Positions 6,880 through 12,347 of a stretch of 12,347 bases of DNA are shown in pieces. The stretch is from the NCBI GenBank assembly GCA_934630385.1, contig CAKTWE010000051.1, forward strand, positions 1 through 12,347, read 5' to 3'. The stretch is from an uncultured Collinsella sp. GTDB lineage: Bacteria; Actinomycetota; Coriobacteriia; Coriobacteriales; Coriobacteriaceae. The first letter of the stretch is position 1, and every line of letters begins with the position of its first letter. The translations under genes and the position numbers were made by a program. The notes under the pieces were generated by a model. It was not told the DNA's origin, did not search any database, and saw nothing but the letters and a program-made list of their open reading frames with translations.

Positions 6880-7392
6880 ATGGTGGGAGAGATGGATAGC
6901 GCGGTTACGTCGGTCGATTTTGACCGAATGCTCAACGGGCTCGACCGTATTTATTCAGAGTTCGCGCGTGCCTGCGGCCTTTCGGATTGCGCCTATTGGA
7001 TGCTCGTCGATATCAGCACGGCGGACGAAGACGTTGCCGTGAGCCAACTCACGAGCGAATGGTTCTATAGCAAGCAGACCATTAACTCGGCAATTAAAAC
7101 CCTGACGGCGCGAGGGCTCGCGACGCTGGAATTTGCCGAAGGCAGCCGTAAGAATAAGGTTGTTTGTTTGACCGATGAGGGCCGGCGGTTCGCCGAGCAC
7201 TATGCGTTGCCGGCGGTTAAAGCCGAGCAGCGTGCCTTTGGCGCGCTCGAACCCTGGGAACAGCGTGAGATTATGCGTCTGGTCGGCAAGTTTTCCCATG
7301 TGCTCAACGAGGAGTGCGAAGCGTTTAAACAGCAGATAGCCGCCGAGAGCCAAGCGGAAAAACAAGAAGAGGGGGAGACGTGCGACTCTTGA
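6880..7392 (+). CDS. MarR family transcriptional regulator
   Basis: Likely dimeric winged-helix repressor of the exporter operon it heads, 170 residues. The winged helix covers about residues 52-106: helix pair SQLTSEWFYSKQTINSAIKT, then RGLATLEF, the wing GSRKNKVVCLT and DEGRRFAEH. This matches the MarR pattern with its LTxEGR after the wing. Flanking helices (12-45 and 112-152) would form the dimer interface. The acidic, Gln/Glu-rich end is unstructured. The start is uncertain: ATG 6880 has no clear ribosome site, and ATG 6892 has GGGAG only two bases upstream. Two palindromic operators overlap its promoter, which indicates autorepression. The gene overlaps the next by 13 bases, so the two are co-transcribed and probably translationally coupled. 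The inducer is unknown; exported drugs or metabolites are the usual case. Confidence 0.92.
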   Translation: MVGEMDSAVTSVDFDRMLNGLDRIYSEFARACGLSDCAYWMLVDISTADEDVAVSQLTSEWFYSKQTINSAIKTLTARGLATLEFAEGSRKNKVVCLTDEGRRFAEHYALPAVKAEQRAFGALEPWEQREIMRLVGKFSHVLNEECEAFKQQIAAESQAEKQEEGETCDS

Positions 7393-9116
7393 TGAGGTTT
7401 ATGAAGCCGTATCGCGGGCTGATTGCGGTGACACTGTTTGTGTTGCTGATAGATAACGTCGGCACGCTGCTGGTGCCTACGATGTTGGCGAATATGGTCA
7501 ATACTGGCATCACGACGGGTGATGTCGACTACATCCTGCGCAACGGCCTGTACATGCTTATCGCGACCGGCATGGCCAGCGGTGGCGCGGTGCTGGGCTG
7601 TTATCTTTCGGCTCGCCTGGCGGCCAACGTGGCCTGTGACATCCGCAACGCCGTCTACGACAAGTCGCTCGAGCTGTCTGCCAGCGACTTTGAGCGCTTT
7701 GGCACCGGCTCGATGATCACGCGCTCGCTCAATGACATCAACGTGATCCAGCAGGCGATTCTGCAGACGATTCAGCTGGTGCTGCCGGTGCCGTTTTTGG
7801 CCGTGGCGGGCATCATCTTCGCTTGGCATATCGATCCTGCCATGGGTACGCTGCTGGGTGCGGTCGTGGCGATTGTGCTGGTGGCGGCGGTCTTTACGGT
7901 TGCCAATGCAGCGCCGATATTTATGCGCCTGCAGAGTTTTATCGACCGTATGAACGTGGTGTTGCGCGAGAACATCGTGGGCGTGCGCGTCATCCGTGCG
8001 TTTAACAAGGAGCGCCATGAGGAGCAGCGCTTAGACGAGGTGTTTAGCGATTACGCGGCCAACGCCATCAAGGTCAACCACCTGTTTGTGGGTCTCGATA
8101 GCTCCACCTTCTTTCTGATGAATATCGCCGAGGTGGCGGTGCTGTGGGTGGGAGGTAATCGCGTAGGCGTCCACGCCATGCAAATCGGCAGCATCTCGGC
8201 CGTGTTGGAATACGCGCTGCTGATCCTGTTCTTTGTGATGATGGCACAGATGGTGATTCTGACGTTGCCGCGCGCCGCGGCGTGCCTCAACCGCGCACAA
8301 CAGGTGCTCCAGATTGAGCCGAGCATCGTCGATGGCGAGCGAACGCTCGACGCGGGCGCGTCCGACTCAAAGGACGGAGCAGACGCGGTCGCCGTGTTCG
8401 ACCATATGTCGTTCCGTTTTGACGATGCCGACGAGGACACCCTGTGCGACCTGAGCTTTGCCTGTCGCCGTGGCCAAACGACCGCAATTGTGGGCTCGAC
8501 GGGATCGGGTAAATCGACGGTGGCCAAGCTCTTGTTGCGTTTCCACGATGCCTCGAAGGGCGCCATACGCCTCAACGGTGTTGACCTGCGCGACCTTTCG
8601 CAAGACGAGATTCGCGGGCGCATTGCCTATGTGCCGCAAAAGGCATGGCTGTTCTCGGGTACCGTGGCAAGCAATCTGCGCTTTGGTAACGAAGACGCGA
8701 CCGAGGCCGACATGCTTCACGCGCTGCGGGTTGCCCAGAGCACCTTCGTGCTCGATCAGCCGCAGGGGCTCGATACCCCGGTGGCGCAGGGCGGTACGAA
8801 CTTCTCGGGCGGCCAGCGTCAGCGTCTGGCCATCGCCCGTGCGCTCATGAAGCACGCTGATCTGTATATCTTCGACGATAGCTTTTCGGCCCTGGACTTT
8901 AAGACCGATGCTGCCCTGCGCCATGCGCTGCAGGACGAAACGCGCGATGCCGCGGTGCTCATCATCGCGCAGCGTATCTCGACCATTCTGCATGCCGACC
9001 AGATCGTGGTGCTCAAGGATGGCGAGGTCGTGGGCTTGGGCACGCACGACGAGTTGATGGAGACCTGCGAGGTGTACCGCGCCATCGCGGAATCGCAGAT
9101 GAAGGGAGGTGAGTAG
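7380..9116 (+). CDS. ABC exporter half-transporter, degenerate-site subunit
   Basis: Type IV (exporter) ABC half-transporter, 578 residues: six transmembrane helices (about 1-310), then a nucleotide-binding domain (about 335-575). Walker A is GSTGSGKST (372-380), the Q-loop lies in YVPQKAWLFSGTV, and the signature is a canonical SGGQ (476-479). Walker B reads LYIFDD (495-500), so the catalytic Glu is Asp500. The switch His is Gln531 (IIAQRIST). These two changes mark the degenerate-site partner of heterodimeric exporters such as TM287/288, BmrCD and LmrCD. GTG at 7380 overlaps the marR end by 13 bases and is favoured by the GGGGGAG just upstream; ATG at 7392 (ATGA-type overlap) is the alternative. 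The next gene starts one base after its stop and supplies the partner. The substrate (drug, lipid or peptide) cannot be told from sequence. Confidence 0.94.
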   Translation: MRLLMRFMKPYRGLIAVTLFVLLIDNVGTLLVPTMLANMVNTGITTGDVDYILRNGLYMLIATGMASGGAVLGCYLSARLAANVACDIRNAVYDKSLELSASDFERFGTGSMITRSLNDINVIQQAILQTIQLVLPVPFLAVAGIIFAWHIDPAMGTLLGAVVAIVLVAAVFTVANAAPIFMRLQSFIDRMNVVLRENIVGVRVIRAFNKERHEEQRLDEVFSDYAANAIKVNHLFVGLDSSTFFLMNIAEVAVLWVGGNRVGVHAMQIGSISAVLEYALLILFFVMMAQMVILTLPRAAACLNRAQQVLQIEPSIVDGERTLDAGASDSKDGADAVAVFDHMSFRFDDADEDTLCDLSFACRRGQTTAIVGSTGSGKSTVAKLLLRFHDASKGAIRLNGVDLRDLSQDEIRGRIAYVPQKAWLFSGTVASNLRFGNEDATEADMLHALRVAQSTFVLDQPQGLDTPVAQGGTNFSGGQRQRLAIARALMKHADLYIFDDSFSALDFKTDAALRHALQDETRDAAVLIIAQRISTILHADQIVVLKDGEVVGLGTHDELMETCEVYRAIAESQMKGGE

Positions 9117-9117
9117 C

Positions 9118-11121
9118 ATGACCGAGGAGCTCAAGAAGCAGGGCGTCGTTGATAACGTCGTGGCAGCAGGGACGGCTGAGGAGGCGGCTGTCGCGCCCGG
9201 TCTGGACGATGCCGCCAAGGCTGCAGCCGAACGCGAGGCTCGCCGCCAAGCACTCTACGAGGAAAACGAACGCGCCGAGGACGAGCGCGCCCGCGCTGAG
9301 GCGGAGCGCATGCGCGATGTGGACGATGAGGACGAGGACGAGAAACCACGCGACACCCGGGCGACGGTGCGCCGTCTGTGGAGCGAGGCCGCCGGCGATC
9401 ACTGGCGCTTCTACCTCGTGTTCGCAAGCATCGTGTTCTACGTCATCTTTAACACCGCGGCGCCAGCGTACAGCGCCCGCGTCATCGATGAGCTGTGGGG
9501 ACACGTGAAGCTGGCGTTTGCCAACGACACCACCTTCAGTATCACCTGGGAGAACTGCGGCAGGACCATCTTCATCTACTTTATGATTTGGACGGCCGCC
9601 GCCTCGTTCTACGCGCTCCAGAGTTTTTTGATGTCGAGCGTGGCCGAACGCCTCAACCTGCGTCTGCGTAACCGTATCGCTCAAAAGCTCAACCGTCTGC
9701 CGCTCGCCTATTTTGACGCGCATCGTCCCGGCGAGGTCGTCAGCCGCGCGACCAACGACCTGGACAAGATGTCCGAAAGCATGCAGCGCGGACTGCTGCA
9801 ATTGCTGGTGTCGATCGGCACCGTGGTGGGCGCCGTGGGCGTGATGTTCGTGTTTAGCGTGCCGCTCACGCTGGTCTTTCTGTTCTTTACGGCGTTGTCG
9901 CTGCTGGTGACCAAAGTGGTCTCGCGTCGCACACATGACGTGACCGGCGAACGCCAGGAGTGGGTATCCAAGATTACGAGTGCGGTCGAGGAAGGATATT
10001 CGGGCCGTCTGGTGATTCGCGCGTTTAACCGCGAGCGTCAGAGCTCTGCCGAAGTGCATGAGGCCTCGAGGGAGCTGGCGCGCGTGAGTACCAAGGCCGA
10101 CTTTATGATCAATGCCGTCGGTCCTGCGGTGCGCTTTATCGGGCGCTTGGCGCAGATCGTGATTGCGCTTGTGGGCTGCAGCATGTTGGTTGCCGGGCAT
10201 ATGACCGTCGGCGTGTTCCAGGCGTTCTTCCAGTTTATCTACGAGGCGTCCGAACCTATGACGCAGCTGTCGTTCACTTTCAACTCGCTGCAGAGCGCGC
10301 TAGCGAGTGCGGAGCGCGTGTTCGACCTACTCGACGAGCCCGAGATGGAGGCCGATCCGCTGCCGGACGAGGCTGCCAAGCTGCCGGGTCGCGTTGAGGG
10401 CCGCGTCGCTTTTGAGCACGTGCGCTTTGGTTATTCGCCCGACAAGCCGCTTATGCGCGACGTGTCGTTTACCGCCGAGCCGGGTCAGAAGATTGCGGTG
10501 GTGGGAACCACGGGTGCGGGCAAGACCACGCTCATCAACCTGCTCATGCGCTTTTACGAGATCGACGGCGGCCGCATTACGCTCGACGGCGTGGACACGA
10601 GCCGCATGGACCGCGGCGAGCTGCGCCAGCAGTTTGGCATGGTGCTGCAGGACGCCTGGCTGTTCGATGGCACGATTGCACAGAACATCGCCTACGGCTG
10701 CCCCGAGGCAACGCGCGAGGAGATTGTGGCGGCCGCACGCGCCGCGCAGGTCGACTTCTTTGTGCGCACCATGCCGCAGGGTTATGACACGCGGGTGGCC
10801 AACGATGCCGAGAGCATTAGCCAGGGCCAGCGCCAGCTGCTGACCATTGCGCGCGTGCTGCTCAACAATCCGGCGATTCTCATCCTGGACGAGGCGACCT
10901 CAAGCGTGGACACGCGCACCGAGCTTGCTATCGGCCGCGCCATGGACGCGCTCATGCGCGGGCGCACCAGCTTTGTGATCGCGCATCGCCTGTCGACGAT
11001 TGTCGATGCCGACCTCATCCTGGTCATGGATCATGGCAACATTATCGAGCAGGGCACGCATAAGGAGCTGCTGGCTGCCGAGGGCGCTTATGCTGACCTC
11101 TATCTGAGCCAGTTCGCATAA
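9118..11121 (+). CDS. ABC exporter half-transporter, catalytic subunit with charged N-terminal extension
   Basis: Partner of the preceding half-transporter, 667 residues. ATG 9118 is chosen because GGGAGG (9104-9109) lies eight bases upstream; an in-frame GTG at 9109 lies inside that site. Residues 1-90 are an unusual hydrophilic extension rich in Ala, Glu and Arg, likely coiled coil (AERARRQALYEENERAEDER type), ending in an acidic run (DDEDEDE). Six membrane helices follow from about 97. The nucleotide-binding domain has Walker A GTTGAGKTT (463-471), Q-loop VLQDAWLFDGT, a non-canonical signature SQGQ (568-571), Walker B LILDEA with catalytic Glu592, and switch His623. Its intact Walker B/His pairs with the SGGQ of the partner to form the active site, and its SQGQ pairs with the partner's Asp/Gln site. 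The two thus form an obligate heterodimer. A terminator follows the gene. Confidence 0.95.
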   Translation: MTEELKKQGVVDNVVAAGTAEEAAVAPGLDDAAKAAAEREARRQALYEENERAEDERARAEAERMRDVDDEDEDEKPRDTRATVRRLWSEAAGDHWRFYLVFASIVFYVIFNTAAPAYSARVIDELWGHVKLAFANDTTFSITWENCGRTIFIYFMIWTAAASFYALQSFLMSSVAERLNLRLRNRIAQKLNRLPLAYFDAHRPGEVVSRATNDLDKMSESMQRGLLQLLVSIGTVVGAVGVMFVFSVPLTLVFLFFTALSLLVTKVVSRRTHDVTGERQEWVSKITSAVEEGYSGRLVIRAFNRERQSSAEVHEASRELARVSTKADFMINAVGPAVRFIGRLAQIVIALVGCSMLVAGHMTVGVFQAFFQFIYEASEPMTQLSFTFNSLQSALASAERVFDLLDEPEMEADPLPDEAAKLPGRVEGRVAFEHVRFGYSPDKPLMRDVSFTAEPGQKIAVVGTTGAGKTTLINLLMRFYEIDGGRITLDGVDTSRMDRGELRQQFGMVLQDAWLFDGTIAQNIAYGCPEATREEIVAAARAAQVDFFVRTMPQGYDTRVANDAESISQGQRQLLTIARVLLNNPAILILDEATSSVDTRTELAIGRAMDALMRGRTSFVIAHRLSTIVDADLILVMDHGNIIEQGTHKELLAAEGAYADLYLSQFA

Positions 11122-11124
11122 GGT

Positions 11125-11147
11125 GACAAAGGGGCAGTCCCTTTGTC
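11125..11147. repeat. Intergenic palindromic repeat (REP-like), copy 2
   Basis: GACAAAGGG (11125-11133) pairs perfectly with CCCTTTGTC (11139-11147) around GCAGT. It aligns with the minus strand of 1431-1465 (ACAAAGGGG, then CAG, then CCTTTGT), with two short gaps in the loop. It begins four bases after the ABC gene stop, and a proper terminator follows separately, so it is not needed for termination. Confidence 0.7.
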
Positions 11148-11158
11148 GCATTGGAAAT

Positions 11159-11195
11159 AAGGCGCGCCGGGGGCGGATTCCCTGGCGCGCCTTTT
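11159..11195 (+). terminator. Rho-independent terminator of the marR-ABC operon
   Basis: A 14-bp stem pairs AAGGCGCGCCGGGG (11159-11172) with CCCTGGCGCGCCTT (11180-11193), with one G-U pair and a 7-base loop, then TTTT (11192-11195). The symmetric AA...TT ends may let it serve the convergent cysE as well, though the minus-strand T-run is short. Confidence 0.88.
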
Positions 11196-11231
11196 GTGTT
11201 GGCGTTAATGCTGTAGCGGTTGCCCGCGGCC

Positions 11232-11936
11232 CTAGCGCTCGTCCACGAGCTTGGCGACGAGGGCCTTGAGCTCGGCCACCTCTCGCTCGAGTTCCTTGAC
11301 GCGGCGGGCGTTCTCAGTGATGCCTTGACGGTTGAGCGCGGACTGCTCGGCGGCGGCGTCGGGCATGTACTCGCGATGCTGCTTGGCGTCGAAGCTTTCC
11401 TCGAACACGCGGCAGCCGTTGCGCTTGATGATGCGTCCCGGCACGCCCACGACGGTGCAGTTGTCGGGCACGTCCTTAACGACAACCGAGTTGCCGCCGA
11501 TCTTGACGTTGTTGCCGATGCGAATGTTGCCGAGCACCTTGGCACCCGTGCCCACGGTGACGTTGTTGCCCAGGGTGGGGTGGCGCTTGCCGGTCTCGTT
11601 GCCGGTGCCGCCGAGCGTGACGCCCTGGTAGAGCACGCAGTTGTCGCCCACGATGGTGGTTTCGCCGATGACGACGCCCATGGCGTGGTCGATAAAGAAA
11701 TGCTTGCCGATCTGCGCGGCAGGGTGAATCTCGACGCCGGTGATGTGGCGGGTGATTTGCGAGAGCACACGGGCGAGCGAGCGATGACCGTGCTCCCACA
11801 GCCAGTGCTCGGGCACGTGGTTCCACTTGGCGTGCAGGCCAGGATAGGAAAGGAAGATGACTAGACCGTTTTGCGCGGCGGGGTCCTGCGCCTGGACGGT
11901 CTTGATGTCCTCGCGAATGGTATTGATAAAGCTCAC
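11232..11936 (-). CDS. cysE: Serine O-acetyltransferase
   Basis: Cytoplasmic enzyme (EC 2.3.1.30) that acetylates L-serine with acetyl-CoA to give O-acetylserine for cysteine synthesis. 234 residues from GTG 11936, chosen because GGGAGGG (11949-11943) lies six bases upstream and [11 protein letters not shown] matches the start of short SATs; the open frame beyond it has no family similarity. The short helical N-terminus is followed by the left-handed beta-helix (about 65-170) with hexapeptide repeats. The catalytic [13 protein letters not shown] contains H84, [15 protein letters not shown] contains H119, and the GVPGRII cap follows. An extra tail of about 60 residues ends in a heptad-like helix ([20 protein letters not shown]). 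The C-terminus VDER lacks the terminal Ile that inserts into cysteine synthase in classic SATs. It is divergent from dedA and convergent with the ABC operon. Confidence 0.94.
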   Translation of the reverse strand: MSFINTIREDIKTVQAQDPAAQNGLVIFLSYPGLHAKWNHVPEHWLWEHGHRSLARVLSQITRHITGVEIHPAAQIGKHFFIDHAMGVVIGETTIVGDNCVLYQGVTLGGTGNETGKRHPTLGNNVTVGTGAKVLGNIRIGNNVKIGGNSVVVKDVPDNCTVVGVPGRIIKRNGCRVFEESFDAKQHREYMPDAAAEQSALNRQGITENARRVKELEREVAELKALVAKLVDER

Positions 11937-11977
11937 CGGCCGCCCTCCCTTAGCGCCAAGGCAATGCGATTCAATAA

Positions 11978-12006
11978 AGTATAGCGATTCGCTAGGGATT
12001 AGGAAG
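11978..12006 (-). promoter_or_regulatory. Candidate cysE promoter with palindromic operator
   Basis: On the minus strand, TATACT (11983-11978) lies 17 bases after TTCCTA (12006-12001), a weak -35. The spacer carries a 13-bp palindrome, TAGCGATTCGCTA (11982-11994, read on plus), with one unpaired central base. GCGATTC is repeated at 11966-11972. A regulator bound here would block the promoter. Confidence 0.45.
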
Positions 12007-12159
12007 AACAATCTTGGCGGCTTTGCACGACAGGTGTCAGTTATGCAAACTTGCTGGTAATGGAGTCGCACTTTTGTGGGGTTGCGCACGAGGGGGTGCT
12101 GTAACCGTATACTGGTCAACTTGGACGTATCCGCGCCCACAACTGAGAGGTTTTACTTC

Positions 12160-12347
12160 ATGGGTTTCATCAATTTTATCGCCGAGTTGCTCAAAGACCC
12201 GCGCACCGCGATTGCCAGCTGGATCGCCGCCGGCCCGCTTATGGCCTACGGCTGCGTGTTCCTGATTATCTTTATCGAGACGGGCGTGGTGTTCTTCCCG
12301 TTCCTTCCCGGCGATTCGCTGCTGTTTGCCTCGGGCTTCTTTGCCCA
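12160..12347 (+). CDS. DedA family membrane protein, 3'-truncated by window edge
   Basis: 62 complete codons are visible before the window ends; DedA proteins are usually 200-220 residues. MGFINFIAELLKDPR is an amphipathic N-terminus. It is followed by a hydrophobic stretch and the DedA signature FIETGVVFFPFLPGDSLLFASG (residues 38-59), with the acidic Glu and the LPGDSLLF loop. DedA proteins are inner-membrane transporter-like proteins; characterised members act in undecaprenyl-phosphate or phospholipid recycling, proton-motive-force maintenance and envelope stress tolerance. ATG 12160 is preceded by GAGAGG about ten bases upstream. A -10-like TATACT (12108-12113) is present, but the nearest -35 (TTGCGC, 12082-12087) is 20 bases away, longer than usual. 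The family call is secure; the subfamily role is not determined. Confidence 0.93.
   Translation, partial: MGFINFIAELLKDPRTAIASWIAAGPLMAYGCVFLIIFIETGVVFFPFLPGDSLLFASGFFA

Noticed and set aside
11937..12140. The cysE frame is open upstream to 12140.
   Set aside because: That segment has no SAT similarity and contains the promoter-like region. GTG 11936 has GGGAGGG at six bases and begins the recognisable protein.

Overview
The window is high-GC, densely coded bacterial DNA. Its gene set (glmS, a FadR-type GntR regulator beside a YeiH-family transporter, a Fis-type regulator with a degenerate AAA+ domain, an Ala/Arg-rich single-pass membrane protein, a MarR-controlled heterodimeric ABC exporter, a cysE with a C-terminal coiled coil, dedA) suggests an anaerobic gut actinobacterium of the Coriobacteriia, most like Collinsella. 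That assignment rests on protein character and recall, not on a database search.

Layout. (1) Positions 1-1356 hold the 3' three quarters of glmS, closed by a strong terminator (1380-1420) and followed by a palindromic repeat (1431-1465). (2) A divergent pair shares the control region 2207-2369: a gntR-type regulator on the minus strand and a YeiH/UPF0324 transporter on the plus strand. (3) A 265-base gap (3405-3669) holds an unexplained structured element (3457-3545) and a promoter with a nested dyad (3556-3619). It precedes a 405-residue regulator that looks like a sigma-54 activator but has lost its ATPase residues. (4) A single-pass membrane protein (4972-5547) with its own extended -10 promoter converges on an FMN nitroreductase (6130-5609). 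A hairpin lies between them, and 18 bases of it recur after glmS. (5) A small orphan gene (6425-6715) has a strong ribosome binding site, paired GATAAA motifs upstream and a textbook terminator. (6) An apparent three-gene operon, marR-ABC-ABC (6880-11121), is driven by a promoter whose spacer and start region are covered by two near-identical palindromic operators. The two ABC proteins carry complementary degenerate motifs and so form one asymmetric heterodimeric exporter. (7) cysE (minus strand) and the start of dedA (plus strand, cut by the window edge) are divergent.

The genes do not form one pathway. The best supported functional unit is the autoregulated MarR plus exporter operon. I see no CRISPR array, phage, integrase, insertion sequence, tRNA or rRNA. 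The items least explained by known families are the degenerate Fis-type regulator with its nested dyad, the structured element at 3457-3545, the dispersed intergenic hairpins and the 96-residue orphan.
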